This document shows positions 35,229 to 47,300 of a DNA stretch of 64,000 nt, one piece after another. Made by a program: the position numbers and the translations under genes. Source of the stretch: Prolixibacter sp. NT017 (GTDB taxonomy: Bacteria; Bacteroidota; Bacteroidia; Bacteroidales; Prolixibacteraceae); contig NZ_BLAV01000001.1 of NCBI RefSeq assembly GCF_009617875.1, forward strand, positions 992,001 through 1,056,000, given 5' to 3'. The notes under the pieces are model-generated. The model saw only the letters and a list, made by a program, of their open reading frames with translations. It was not told the DNA's origin and ran no database searches. Numbering within the stretch: the stretch's first letter is position 1; each line of letters opens with the position of its first letter.

Positions 35229-36464
35229 ATGGAGTCAAAACAACGAAACACAATGATTAAGAATATTACGAATGTAAGGGGAATCAAGTGTTGGGGGGCG
35301 CACATCGGTGTGAAGTCGATGCGGCGTGACCTGGCCCTTATTTATTCGGAAGTGCCTGCCAGCGCAGCTGCGGTTTTTACGCAGAATCAGGTGGTTGCCG
35401 AGCCTATTAAGGTATCGCGCAAACATATTGCCGACGGCAAGGCGCAAGCCATTGTGGTAAATGCTGGAAATGCCAATGCCTGTACCGGTGAGCAAGGTCT
35501 TGCCGGTGCTGAAGCCATGGCTGAAACCTATGCTAACGAACTGGGAATCGACAAGGATTTGGTACTTGTTGCATCGACCGGAATTATTGGCGAACCTTTC
35601 CCGACCGATGATATTGTGGAAGGGATTAAAGAAAACGTCGACAAGTTGACGAATAAGTCGAATGCCGGCTCTTTTGTAGCTAATGCCATCCTGACAACGG
35701 ACACCTTTGCCAAAGAGGGGTTTATCGAGTTCGATGTAAATGGTTATGAAGTCAATCTGGGGGGTATCGCCAAAGGTTCGGGTATGATTCATCCGAACAT
35801 GGGGACCATGCTGTCATTTTTGGTAACCGATGTGGCTATTGAACCTAAGCTATTGAAGCGCCTGGTGAAAAAAGCGGTCGATCGTTCATTTAATATGATC
35901 ACTGTTGATGGCGATACTTCGACCAATGACATGGTTGCTGTATTGGCTAACGGAATGGCTGGAAACGAGATGCTGACCAAAGAGAAAGATCCGGGTTGTA
36001 AGGTATTTTACGAACATTTGGAAAACATGATGATTCACCTTGCCAAGCTGATTGTTTCGGATGGAGAGGGCTCATCGAAGTTTGTGCAGTACCAGGTTAC
36101 GCATGCTCCTGATGAGTTGATAGCCCGGAAGTTGGTTAGGACGATTTCGGACTCATCCCTGGTAAAAGCAGCGATGTTTGGTCGCGACCCAAACTGGGGA
36201 CGGATTATTTGCGCAGCAGGAAATGCAGGTGTTCCTTTCGATTATGAGAAAGTGGATCTTTACCTGGGAGACGAAGAAACGCAGATTAAGGTATTGGAGA
36301 AAGGCGCTCCACAGGATTATGATCGCCATTATATGAAGAAACTTCTGCGGGAATCACACATCTATGTTAAGCTTGACCTGAACGACGGACGTGCTACCGC
36401 AACTGGTTGGGGAAGTGATTTGACCACAGATTATGTATTATTCAACTCAGTATATACAACCTAA
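35229..36464 (+). CDS. argJ: Bifunctional ornithine acetyltransferase/N-acetylglutamate synthase
   Basis: A 411-residue ArgJ that transfers the acetyl group of N-acetylornithine to glutamate, closing the acetyl cycle. ArgJ proteins self-cleave before a Thr nucleophile; here the site is SGMIHPNMGTML with Thr193 as the new N-terminus of the beta chain. NAGNANACTG near residue 80 and GRDPNWGRI in the C-terminal half are family hallmarks. The ATG at 35253 (MIKNITNVRG) is an alternative start that removes eight residues. Whether it also uses acetyl-CoA cannot be told from sequence alone. A terminator follows. Confidence 0.95.
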   Translation: MESKQRNTMIKNITNVRGIKCWGAHIGVKSMRRDLALIYSEVPASAAAVFTQNQVVAEPIKVSRKHIADGKAQAIVVNAGNANACTGEQGLAGAEAMAETYANELGIDKDLVLVASTGIIGEPFPTDDIVEGIKENVDKLTNKSNAGSFVANAILTTDTFAKEGFIEFDVNGYEVNLGGIAKGSGMIHPNMGTMLSFLVTDVAIEPKLLKRLVKKAVDRSFNMITVDGDTSTNDMVAVLANGMAGNEMLTKEKDPGCKVFYEHLENMMIHLAKLIVSDGEGSSKFVQYQVTHAPDELIARKLVRTISDSSLVKAAMFGRDPNWGRIICAAGNAGVPFDYEKVDLYLGDEETQIKVLEKGAPQDYDRHYMKKLLRESHIYVKLDLNDGRATATGWGSDLTTDYVLFNSVYTT

Positions 36465-36502
36465 TCGAGAAAAGGCAATCCGTTACATATAAACAAGACT
36501 TT

Positions 36503-36534
36503 CCCTCTGGCATTTCTGTCAGGGGGATTTTTTT
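36503..36534 (+). terminator. Intrinsic terminator of the arg operon
   Basis: CCCTCTG and CAGGGGG form a 7 bp stem (one G-U) with a 10 nt loop, followed by ATTTTTTT. It ends at the stop codon of the convergent TauE/SafE gene. Confidence 0.75.
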
Positions 36535-37321
36535 AGCTGGTTTGTACCTGGATCGTCAGCATCAGGATTCCTAACACAAGATAGACGATGCTCATCAGTC
36601 TCGATAAAGATTTTTCACTGATTTTACTTGCCTGACGGGCGCAGAAGATGCCCGTGAAGATAGCGGCCATCGCAATGGTCATTCCTGCCGAAATGTTAAC
36701 GTTACCCATGCTGGCATGACCAATAACTCCTGACGCAGCTGTTAAAGACATAATCAGAATAGACGTTCCCAGTGCTTTGTGAATCGGAAATCTGTTGACA
36801 AACAGTAATATCAGCAGAATATTGGTTCCGCCGCCTGCACCCATAAAGCCAGTCATGAAACCGCTGCCACCTGCCAATAACACTCCTGCTATGCTTCGCC
36901 AAAGCGGAATGTCAGGAATTTCGGAATCTTGTCCGTCACTGTCGTCCTGGTGACGATCGCGACGAATACCATTGATCCAAATAACGATAGCAAGAATAAT
37001 CAACAGGGACGCAAAAGAGGAACCTAACCCATGGTCAGGGATTTTATCGGAGAAACGTGCCCCTACCAATGCCATGATAATGGAAGCCAGCGCTACAAAA
37101 CCACCCGACTTCATATCGATATTACCATTCTTGTAAAAAGTGTAAGCAATGGCCAATGGTGTCAGCACATCTACCACGAGACTGGTACCAATCGCTTCGT
37201 GGATGGTAAATTTCAAAAGGAGGTGGATGAGAGGAACCACAACCATAACGCCTGAGGCTCCGGTGAGGCCGGTAACAAGACCGGTAAAAATGCCGATGAT
37301 GATCAGAAAAGCAATATCCAT
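36533..37321 (-). CDS. Sulfite exporter TauE/SafE family membrane protein (TSUP)
   Basis: A polytopic inner-membrane protein of about 262 residues with eight hydrophobic segments. The start at 37321 (MDIAFLIIIGIFTGLVTGLT) begins directly with the first TSUP membrane helix and the G-x-x-T-G-L-x-G-A pattern. The frame extends upstream to 37435, but those 38 residues are polar and unlike the family. The second half repeats the pattern in FMTGFMGAGGGTNILLI. A cytoplasmic polar loop with many Asp and Arg residues lies between the halves. Family members move sulfite, sulfoacetate or other small anions; nothing nearby indicates the substrate. Confidence 0.85.
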   Translation of the reverse strand: MDIAFLIIIGIFTGLVTGLTGASGVMVVVPLIHLLLKFTIHEAIGTSLVVDVLTPLAIAYTFYKNGNIDMKSGGFVALASIIMALVGARFSDKIPDHGLGSSFASLLIILAIVIWINGIRRDRHQDDSDGQDSEIPDIPLWRSIAGVLLAGGSGFMTGFMGAGGGTNILLILLFVNRFPIHKALGTSILIMSLTAASGVIGHASMGNVNISAGMTIAMAAIFTGIFCARQASKISEKSLSRLMSIVYLVLGILMLTIQVQTS

Positions 37322-37467
37322 CAGATACTTATAGGTCAAAGAGACATTCGTATGCTCTGTAAACATAAGCATTCTGTCAGGTAAATAAAAATCGGAATGA
37401 TGGATTGTATGGCTAAAACCTTGAGCCTTACCCAATGAATGCTTAAATTTGACGAAAACGGATTGTT

Positions 37468-38040
37468 ATGAAGCTTCGGGAATTAATGATGAGGAATCGC
37501 AGCTACCGGCGATTTGTTGAGGAGTTCCGGATCGACCGGAAAGTATTGCTTGATCTGGTTGAGCTAACACGGTATGCCGCTTCCGGAAGGAATGCACAGC
37601 CATTGAAATATAAGCTTTGCCATGAACCTGAAGTGAACGAAAAGGTTTTCGAACACCTGGCATGGGCTAGTTATCTGACGGATTGGCCTGGCCCAAAAAA
37701 AGGAGAGCGTCCATCAGCTTATATTATTGTGTTACTCGACCGGGAAATTGCAGAGCAGTGTTTTTGTGATGATGGCATTGCCATGCAGAATATCCTACTC
37801 GGTGCTGTCGATAAAGGATTGGGCGGATGTGTCCTAAGAGCTGTTCACAAACCGGCATTGCGCGAACTCTTTCGAATTCCCGAACGGTATGACATCATGG
37901 ATGTTGTTGCACTCGGAAAGCCCGCAGAGGTTATACAGATTGAAGATGTAGGAGAAGACAACGATACACGTTACTACCGTGATGAAGACGGCGTACACCA
38001 TGTTCCGAAACGTTCACTGTCGGATCTGGTAATCGACTAG
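37468..38040 (+). CDS. Nitroreductase family flavoprotein
   Basis: A 190-residue single-domain flavin reductase. MMRNRSYRRFVEE near the N-terminus is the FMN phosphate-binding Arg region, TRYAASGRNAQPLKY the second conserved block, and AMQNILLGAVDKGLGGCVLRA the C-terminal FMN-binding helix. An acidic tail (EDVGEDNDTRYYRDEDGVHH) extends beyond the core and resembles that of anaerobe nitroreductases acting as NAD(P)H oxidoreductases. It is convergent with msrA, 11 bp apart, without a clear terminator. Physiological substrate unknown. Confidence 0.88.
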   Translation: MKLRELMMRNRSYRRFVEEFRIDRKVLLDLVELTRYAASGRNAQPLKYKLCHEPEVNEKVFEHLAWASYLTDWPGPKKGERPSAYIIVLLDREIAEQCFCDDGIAMQNILLGAVDKGLGGCVLRAVHKPALRELFRIPERYDIMDVVALGKPAEVIQIEDVGEDNDTRYYRDEDGVHHVPKRSLSDLVID

Positions 38041-38051
38041 GCAGTAAAATT

Positions 38052-38717
38052 CTATTTCAATTTATCCTTGAAAACTTTTCGGAATTTTTCCAGTTTTGGA
38101 GTAATAACGAGCTGACAATAAGGTTGATTGGTGTTGTTTTCGTAATAATCCTGGTGATAATTCTCTGCTGGGTAAAATGACTCGAACTTTGTGATTTCTG
38201 TTACAATCGGGTTATCCCAAATACCGGCACTGTTCAGCTCTTGCTTGTATTCTTCGGCCAACTCTTTCTGTTTTTCGTTGTGATAGAAAATAACCGATCG
38301 GTATTGTGTTCCCACGTCGTGCCCCTGGCGATTCAGCGTAGTTGGATCATGTGTTTCCCAGAAGACTTTGAGTAATTCCGGGTACGAAATGACCTTGGGA
38401 TTATAGATAACCTGAACACATTCTGCATGCCCGGTTTTCCCGGTACAAACTTCCCGGTAACTTGGGTTCTTAACCGTACCTCCTGAATAGCCGGAAGTGG
38501 CTTTCTTCACACCTTTCAGTTCGCTGAAAATTGCTTCGCTACACCAAAAACAACCTTCACCAAATGTCGCAGTATCGTATTCAGCTTTTTCATTCATATC
38601 CGATGCTTTCTTTTGGGGCTGTTTGCTATGATTTTCATTTTTTGGAAATGAAAATGAAGCAATGATTCCCGCTAAAACGATAACGGGAATAAACCGTATG
38701 TAACGTGACGTTTTCAT
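38052..38717 (-). CDS. msrA: Peptide methionine-S-sulfoxide reductase MsrA, membrane-anchored or exported
   Basis: A 221-residue MsrA that repairs methionine-S-sulfoxide in proteins. The catalytic motif is FGEGCFWC with Cys56 as nucleophile, followed by SGYSGG, EVCTGKTGHAE and FWETHDPTTLNRQG, all family hallmarks. The first ~24 residues (MKTSRYIRFIPVIVLAGIIA and following) form a signal or anchor helix, so the enzyme should act in the cell envelope. It lies 20 bp after the adenine deaminase-like gene on the same strand. No MsrB domain is fused. Confidence 0.95.
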   Translation of the reverse strand: MKTSRYIRFIPVIVLAGIIASFSFPKNENHSKQPQKKASDMNEKAEYDTATFGEGCFWCSEAIFSELKGVKKATSGYSGGTVKNPSYREVCTGKTGHAECVQVIYNPKVISYPELLKVFWETHDPTTLNRQGHDVGTQYRSVIFYHNEKQKELAEEYKQELNSAGIWDNPIVTEITKFESFYPAENYHQDYYENNTNQPYCQLVITPKLEKFRKVFKDKLK

Positions 38718-38737
38718 GTACCGGATTGTACGATGCT

Positions 38738-40400
<1,663 letters not shown>

Positions 40401-41105
40401 ATGACGCGATTGAAGTATCAATTTACGCTGGATGATATGCCCCTGGTAGCTGAGTATATTTATCAGACTTATCAGCGGGACCATGATGACTTTGAGCATT
40501 ATTCGTCCGATTTTAATCAGGAGTTTGAGGAAGCACTTGAAGAAAGGATAAATGCCATTCGGGAGTTGCCGGATTTGGATTTGTTTGACAGAAAAGTGGC
40601 TGAAAAGCAGAAGAAGTTATTGATAATGACCGGACACCTTCGTCCGTTGCTTAATATTACAGAGATGTATTTGCGTTCATCAAATGATGTTAGCAAAGAG
40701 CACGATGACGAATATGGTAACATCAGTTTGTTACGTGACGGAATATCTGAGAAACGTTTTTGGGAAGTTCAATCAGGAATTTCCCGGTTGATCCGGTATA
40801 TCAATCTGCATTTGCCTGAACTAACAGAACGTGGATTTCCGGGCCGAATTGTTGACGACTTCCGGTTGTTGTCTGAAAACCTGCAACGTATGGAGGTCGA
40901 TTTGGCCGAAACCATTCATGAAAAAGAGGTTAGTACAAGCGAAAGCGTTCGTGCCGAAAATGATTTATGGGAGGCGCTGGAGGATATTTGGAATGCGTGC
41001 CCAGAGGTGTTTGCGAAAGTTCATCCCGAAAAGGCGAGAGATTATCTGCCGGAAGAGATCAAGCGTCACATTCATCCCAGATCATCGCGGAGGATTATAC
41101 AATAG
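40401..41105 (+). CDS. Hypothetical helical protein, 234 residues
   Basis: I do not recognise this protein. From the ATG at 40401 (a GTG lies one codon upstream) it is soluble, strongly charged and predicted almost wholly helical, with no signal peptide. It opens MTRLKYQFTLDDMPLVAEYI, is rich in Asp and Glu through residues 20-65, and has a central part with GHLRPLLNITEMYLRSSN and LIRYINLHLPELTERGF. A late helix with WEALEDIWNACPEVF and a basic tail (HIHPRSSRRIIQ) follow. Codon use looks like the neighbours. It stands alone on its strand with a terminator 25 bp after the stop. Confidence 0.6.
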   Translation: MTRLKYQFTLDDMPLVAEYIYQTYQRDHDDFEHYSSDFNQEFEEALEERINAIRELPDLDLFDRKVAEKQKKLLIMTGHLRPLLNITEMYLRSSNDVSKEHDDEYGNISLLRDGISEKRFWEVQSGISRLIRYINLHLPELTERGFPGRIVDDFRLLSENLQRMEVDLAETIHEKEVSTSESVRAENDLWEALEDIWNACPEVFAKVHPEKARDYLPEEIKRHIHPRSSRRIIQ

Positions 41106-41128
41106 AAACTTTAAGAATAACAAGGAAC

Positions 41129-41157
41129 AAGGCTGTCTGGAAAGGCAGCTTTTTTTC
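41129..41157 (+). terminator. Intrinsic terminator between convergent genes
   Basis: AAGGCTGTCT pairs with AGGCAGCTTT-side bases (about 10 bp with two G-U pairs) over a tiny loop, followed by a long T run broken by one C (41151-41160). Confidence 0.7.
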
Positions 41158-41160
41158 TTT

Positions 41161-42378
41161 TTATACTTTCAGTTCTTCTCCTTCCGATTTGGCGATAATG
41201 ACCGCACCGCACGAGTCACTCCAAACATTGGTTGCGGTTCGGAACATATCCAGTATCCGGTCGACCGGAAGAACCAACGCAATCAGTTCAAAAGGCAATC
41301 CCAGGACATTCAGCAAGATCGTGATAATCACAAGGCTGCCCATTGGGATGGCAGCCGTGCCAATACTGGCCAGCAGAGCCGTGATTAGAATAATGAACTG
41401 TTCTTTTAAGCCCATGGCGGCTCCCTGTGCCTGCGCGATAAACATGACGACGGCGGCGATGTAGATGGCAGTGCCATCCATGTTGACCGTGGCACCAATC
41501 GGCAGCGTGAAATTGGTAATCTTTTCCGAAACACCCGAATTTTCGTGGGTGTCGTTCATATTCAAAGGCAGCGCAGCAGCCGATGAAGCAGTGGAAAAAG
41601 CCGTCAACAAAGGTGTCGTCACATTTTTCATGTGCTTAAACGGCTTTGCCCGCCCCACAAATTTAACCAGTAGTGGCAGCGTGATAAAAGCGTGAATGAA
41701 CAGCGCGACGAGGACGGTCAGCATAAAGGCTCCGAGCCGGTATACCAAATCGCCAAAATCTTTTTGGTCTGCAACTACTTTTACAATCAAACCAAACACT
41801 CCGTAAGGGGCCAGCTTAATGATGAACATGGTAATCTTCATGAACAGCTCGAAGCCGGAAGTAAACAGGTCGACCAACAGTTGCCGGTGCTGACTTCCCA
41901 GTTTGGCCAGGAATATCCCAATGATGATGGCAACAAAAATGATGGACAACAATTCGTTGTCGACCATTGCTTTGAAAATATTGTCAGGAACAATGTCAAT
42001 GAGCGTTTCGCTGAAACTTTTGTGCTGAATCTGCAGCTTGTCAACATTCTCAATCGCTGTAATATCTACACCGATACCCGGTTTTACCAGATTGACCAGG
42101 ATTAAACCGGTCGAAATAGCCAACATACTTGTTACTACATAATATGCAATGGTTTTTAAACCAAGTCGGCCAAAATTTCCATGCCCGCCAATGCTGGATA
42201 TCCCCGAAATAATGGAGGTGAGAATCAGTGGGATGACAATCATTTTCAGTAACCTGAGAAAAATATCACCCATCCAGCTCACATAGGGAACTACGGGTTT
42301 GAAAAATATACCAACGATAACTGCAAGTACAAGAGCAATCAGAATTTGCCAGTGGAGGTCTATCTTTATTTTTTTCAT
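41161..42378 (-). CDS. Dicarboxylate/amino acid:cation symporter (DAACS, GltP-like)
   Basis: A 405-residue secondary transporter of the glutamate/aspartate/dicarboxylate family. The Ser-rich re-entrant loop HP1 is STASSAAALPLNM, the cation site is ATVNMDGTAIY in helix 7, and HP2 is ALLASIGTAAIPMGSLV. Helix 8 has LPVDRILDMFRTATNVWSDS; most relatives have a Gly in place of the Ser in NVxGD. The substrate-binding Arg and Asp of helix 8 are present. Sodium or proton coupling cannot be told from sequence. It is 119 bp downstream of corA on the same strand. Confidence 0.92.
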   Translation of the reverse strand: MKKIKIDLHWQILIALVLAVIVGIFFKPVVPYVSWMGDIFLRLLKMIVIPLILTSIISGISSIGGHGNFGRLGLKTIAYYVVTSMLAISTGLILVNLVKPGIGVDITAIENVDKLQIQHKSFSETLIDIVPDNIFKAMVDNELLSIIFVAIIIGIFLAKLGSQHRQLLVDLFTSGFELFMKITMFIIKLAPYGVFGLIVKVVADQKDFGDLVYRLGAFMLTVLVALFIHAFITLPLLVKFVGRAKPFKHMKNVTTPLLTAFSTASSAAALPLNMNDTHENSGVSEKITNFTLPIGATVNMDGTAIYIAAVVMFIAQAQGAAMGLKEQFIILITALLASIGTAAIPMGSLVIITILLNVLGLPFELIALVLPVDRILDMFRTATNVWSDSCGAVIIAKSEGEELKV

Positions 42379-42497
42379 AAACTACAGGTTATGCACAGCG
42401 ATAGGCGCGGCACCGAATATAGCGAGAATTATAGAATCAGCAAAAATCAACGAATCCCGGAGATGAAAGCCATTTTAATATGCGTTCGACTCAATTG

Positions 42498-43586
42498 CTA
42501 AATCCACTTTTTCTTTTTGAAATACCAAAAGAGAATAACCACAATACTGATCATGATGCCCCATAGCACGAAATAGGCGTACTTCCAGTGAAGTTCAGGC
42601 ATGTTTTCGAAATTCATTCCGTAAACACCTACCAGGAATGTGAGCGGGATGAAGATGGTAGCAATAATGGTGAGCACCTGCATCACTTTGTTCATCCGAT
42701 AACTGATGCTTGACAGATACAAATCTTTCAGCCCGGAAACAACTTCCCGGTAGGACTCAATGGTTTCGATAATTTGAACGATGTGCTCGTAAATGTCGGT
42801 GAAATATTTGCGGGTTTTGTCTTCAATTAAATCAATATCATCGTTTTCCAGCTTTCGCATCGATTCGCGAATCGGATAGGTTATTTTCCTGAGCTGTAGT
42901 AAATCGCTCTTGATGCGATGAATTTCCTGCAGGGCATCTTCTCCCGGGTGGTTAAAAATTCGCTCTTCCAGTTTTTCCAACTGGTTCCCGATATTCTCAA
43001 TAATGGTGAAATAGTTGTCGACGATTACATCGGTCAACGAATAAAACAGGTAATCAGCTCCACGCGAACGGATGCTTCCTTTGGAAGACGAAAGGCGGTT
43101 GATGATCGGTTCAAAAATATTGTCGGGCTTTTCCCTAAAACTGATAACATAATTTTTGCCGAGAATGAGACTGACCTGGTCAGTTGTTAGGTTGTCAGTT
43201 TGTTCTTCGTATTGAAGCATTTTCAAACTCAGCATCACATACTCATCTTCATCTTCTACTTTCGGACGCAAATCTGTATTCAGGATGTCTTCCATCAAAA
43301 GAGGATGTATCTCATAATGGCTACCCAATTTTTCCATCAGTTCCACATCGTGCAGCTGGTCGATGTTAATCCAACTAACCGGATTGGTCTCTTTCCGCAT
43401 CAATGCATCTTGCAGGGTAGCTTTGGTATTTACTTCATACTTCGAAGCGTCATAATCGATGATGGTTAGTTCGGGGGCTTCTTCGTGTTTGTCACCAATA
43501 AAAACCATGCTGCCAGGTGGAAGACCGGCTTTTTGAGAGACTTTCTTTTTTCGGGTATTGCGCTTTTTGATGTGTGGATTTTTCAT
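42498..43586 (-). CDS. corA: CorA-family magnesium/cobalt transporter
   Basis: A 362-residue protein. The large cytoplasmic N-terminal domain has YEVNTKATLQDALMRKETNP, PLLMEDILNTDLRPKVEDE and the long stalk helix. Two C-terminal membrane helices follow, with the selectivity loop YGMNFENMPEL (GMN motif) between them and a basic tail (WYFKKKKW). It forms a pentameric channel for Mg2+ and sometimes Co2+ or Ni2+. A strongly basic N-terminal tail (KKRNTRKKKVSQK) precedes the domain. Confidence 0.95.
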   Translation of the reverse strand: MKNPHIKKRNTRKKKVSQKAGLPPGSMVFIGDKHEEAPELTIIDYDASKYEVNTKATLQDALMRKETNPVSWINIDQLHDVELMEKLGSHYEIHPLLMEDILNTDLRPKVEDEDEYVMLSLKMLQYEEQTDNLTTDQVSLILGKNYVISFREKPDNIFEPIINRLSSSKGSIRSRGADYLFYSLTDVIVDNYFTIIENIGNQLEKLEERIFNHPGEDALQEIHRIKSDLLQLRKITYPIRESMRKLENDDIDLIEDKTRKYFTDIYEHIVQIIETIESYREVVSGLKDLYLSSISYRMNKVMQVLTIIATIFIPLTFLVGVYGMNFENMPELHWKYAYFVLWGIMISIVVILFWYFKKKKWI

Positions 43587-44312
43587 ACCTGTTGGCTCTT
43601 AAACTTTTGTCGATGTCAGAAACAATAAATTATCGAAGTGGTTTAACTGCTTATGACTGCAAGTATGTAGTTTGGATGTGCTTGCTTTTGCAGTTTCCGA
43701 TTTATTATTCACCTAAATTAAGCAAAACATTTGGTATGACTATCATGATACTGAGGGCGGAGGACTGGCAATTTTATCTCAATGCAGCTATTTTATTTTG
43801 CTGTAATCAGTCTACATAAGCCTGAGCTCTTGTATTGTTATGCTAAATTTTTTAACTTTTGGTTCAATAGTTTCTAAACCTAACAACCCTCTTCCTTATT
43901 TGATTTGTTTAATTGAGTAGTTGAAACTTGACCAAACGAATGCTAATAATGAAAGAATTTTGCCCGGAATTAAAGCAAATCAGGAAGCTGGTTTTTAGCA
44001 ATGAACTATTTGTTTGCGCCACAGGAACTCCAGAATGTAAATTATTAATTTTCTATTGACTGTGCTTGTTTTCAATTGTTTGTCATGAAAAATGCAAATG
44101 TGAAAACATGTACGTGTTTTGTTTGACTAAAACTGGACTTTAACCTAAAACTGCAATGAGGTCTGATATGATCAGCTCTCATAACCAAAGGCTGCTTGTT
44201 GGCTTGAATCCTTTTCCGGAAGCTAACTTTGATAGCGACAAGTTGAAGAAGATGAACGTTTCGTCAAAGCAGTCGAATAATTGTTTGTGAAATTAGCCTA
44301 ACAGATGTTCCT
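43587..44312. other. Intergenic region upstream of the metal efflux genes
   Basis: 725 bp between divergent genes. No convincing gene was found. A short open frame at 44156-44290 (44 residues, starting MRSDMISSHNQRLLVG) ends 22 bp before the RND gene; it could be a small leader peptide but has no recognised relatives. No metal-regulator gene or clear operator was identified. Confidence 0.4.
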
Positions 44313-47300
44313 ATGCTTGATAGAATTATTGAATTTTCCATCAGAAATAAGTTGGTCATCGGATTATTGACCCTTGCTCTGATTGGATTGGGGATTTACA
44401 ACTTTACCAAATTACCCATAGACGCCGTTCCTGACATCACCAATAATCAGGTGCAGGTAACAACGGTTTCTCCCTCATTGGCACCCCAGGAGGTTGAGCA
44501 GTTTATCACGTTCCCCATCGAGGTAGTGATGGCCAATATTCAGGGTGTGAAGGAGATTCGTTCCATTTCGCGTTTTGGCCTTTCGGTGGTAACCATCGTA
44601 TTCGAAGATCGAATCAATACGCACATTGCCCGCCAGATGGTGAGTGAGCAAATCAAAAGGGCCGAACAGGATATTCCTACCGGATATGGCACCCCGGAGA
44701 TGATGCCCATTACCACCGGACTCGGTGAGATATTTCAGTATGTTTTGGTTCCTGATAAAGGGTATGAGAAGGCATTTGATCCGATGAAAATCCGTACAGT
44801 TCAGGATTGGATCGTGAAACGGCAACTGGCCGGAATCCCTGGAATCGTTGAAATCAGCAGTTTTGGTGGTGAGGTAAAACAGTATGAGGTCGCCGTGAAG
44901 CCTCGCGATTTGGTAGGAATGAATGTAACCATCACCGAGATTTACAACGCGCTGGTGCGGAATAACGAAAATACAGGTGGAAGTTATATCGAGAAGGGAC
45001 CGCACCGGTATTACATCCGTGCCGAGGGGCTGGTGCGCGACGAGAAAGACATAGGCAACATTCTTATCAAGAATGTTAATGGTTATCCGCTGTTTATTAG
45101 GGATGTGGCTGTCGTAAAACTTTCATCACCTCCGCGCTTTGGCGCAATGACTAAAGATGGTAAGGGAGAAACAGTCGGTGGTATCACTTTAATGCTCAAA
45201 GGAGCCAACACTTCCCAGGTAATCAAAGAGGTTCGGAAACGAATAACCCAGGTTCAGAAAAGCCTTCCCGAAGGATTGAAAATCGAGCCATATCTCGACC
45301 GTTCGCAATTTATTGCCAAAACGATTGATACCGTCAAGCAAAATCTGTTGGAAGGAGGTATCATCGTCATATTCATTCTGATTTTATTGCTTGGAAATTA
45401 CCGTTCCGGACTTATCGTGGCGTCGGTTATCCCACTTTCCATGTTGTTTGCGTTCATTATGATGAACATTTTCGGGGTGACAGCCAACCTGATGAGCCTG
45501 GGGGCCATCGACTTTGGTCTCATTGTCGACGGTGCCGTTATTGTGGTAGAAGGAATTGTCTACTTACTACATCAGCGATTTAACGGCAAAATACTCAAGG
45601 CCGCCGAAATGGACGACACTGTTTCGACGGCCACGCACCGGGTTGGACGTTCAGCTGCTTTTGGCGTTTTCATTATTCTGATTGTTTACCTGCCGATTCT
45701 TGCTTTTACCGGCATTGAAGGAAAGAACTTTAAGCCGATGGCGCAAACGGTCAGTTTTGCATTGCTGGGAGCATTGATATTGTCGTTGACTTATGTGCCG
45801 ATGATTAGCGCTGTTTTTCTTTCCCGGAAGGTTAAAGAAGAACATAGCCTGGCCGACCGGATCATTGATTTTTTGAACCGTTCACATCAGCCGGTATTGA
45901 AATGGGCGTTGAGACACAAAGTGATGGTTTTGTTGGTAACCATCGTTTTGTTTGTGGCAACCATGTTCTCATTTTCACAGTTAGGGGGTGAATTTATGCC
46001 TACACTGGAAGAGGGCGATTTGGCCTGCCAGATGACCATTGCGCCGGGGGCTTCACTGGGACAAAGCATCAAAACTACTACGCAGGTTGAAAAGATTCTT
46101 CTGAATCAATTTCCGGAGGTGAAAACCGTAGTATCGAAAATTGGAACAGCAGAGATTCCAACTGACCCGATGGCGGTAGAAGATGCCGATATCATGATCA
46201 TTTTAAAGGACAAGAAGGAATGGGTGAGTGCCGATAATCGGGAAGAATTGGTGGCCAAAATGAAGAAAGCACTGGATGTAATTCCCGGAGCCTCATTCGA
46301 TTTTTCTCAACCCATTCAGTTGCGATTTAATGAGTTGATGACCGGTGTAAAAGCAGATGTGGCTGTGAAAATCTACGGAGATGACATGAATCTGCTTTTC
46401 GAGAAAGCAAACGAAGCTGCGACGATAATTCAGAATGTGCAGGGAGCCGGCGACGTACGTGTGGAACAAGTAACCGGGCTTCCGCAAATGATGGTTCGTT
46501 TTGATCGGGATAAACTGGCCCGTTACAGCCTCGATATTACTGATGTGAATAATGTCATACGGACTGCATTTGCGGGCGAAAAAGCCGGTTTGGTATTTGA
46601 AGGTGAGCGAAGATTTGATCTGGTTATTCGTTTGGACGAAGCTTACCGAAAAGATATCAGGGCTTTGGAGCGTTTGCGGATTAATAAGCCGGGGGGCGAA
46701 TTAATTCTGCTTAGTCAGGTCGCAACCGTAACCATGGAGAACGGCCCGATGCAAATTAGTCGTGACAACACTCATCGCCGGATTGTAATTGGTATCAATG
46801 TCCGGAACCGCGATGTGGAGTCGTTTGTCAACGAAATTAATAACAAACTGCAGGCCGGAGTTAAGTTGCCGCCGGGTTATTATTTCAGCTACGGTGGTCA
46901 GTTCGAAAACCTGCAATCGGCAAAGAAGAGTTCATCGATTGCTGTGCCGGTCGCACTGGTGCTGATTTTCATCCTGCTTTATTTTGCTTTTAGCTCATTG
47001 AAACAGGCAACTCTGATTTTCACAGCCATTCCGCTGGCGATTATGGGAGGTGTTTGGACTTTGTTCCTTCGTGGAATGCCTTTTAGTATTTCGGCTGGTG
47101 TCGGTTTCATTGCCCTGTTCGGAATTGTGGTGTTGAACGGTATCGTTTTGATATCCTACTACAACCAATTGGAACAGGAAGGCGTAACCGATATTTATGA
47201 GCGTGTACTGAAAGGAACGAGTATGCGTTTGCGTCCGGTATTGCTGACGGCTTCAACTGATGCATTGGGTTTCTTACCGATGGCGGTTTCTACAGCTGCG

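Noticed and set aside
35235..35792. 185-residue open frame antisense to argJ
   Set aside because: ArgJ on the plus strand has clear catalytic motifs across the same bases; the antisense frame has none.
44156..44290. 44-residue open frame just upstream of czcA
   Set aside because: No promoter, homology or composition evidence strong enough to call it; kept only as a note in the intergenic entry.
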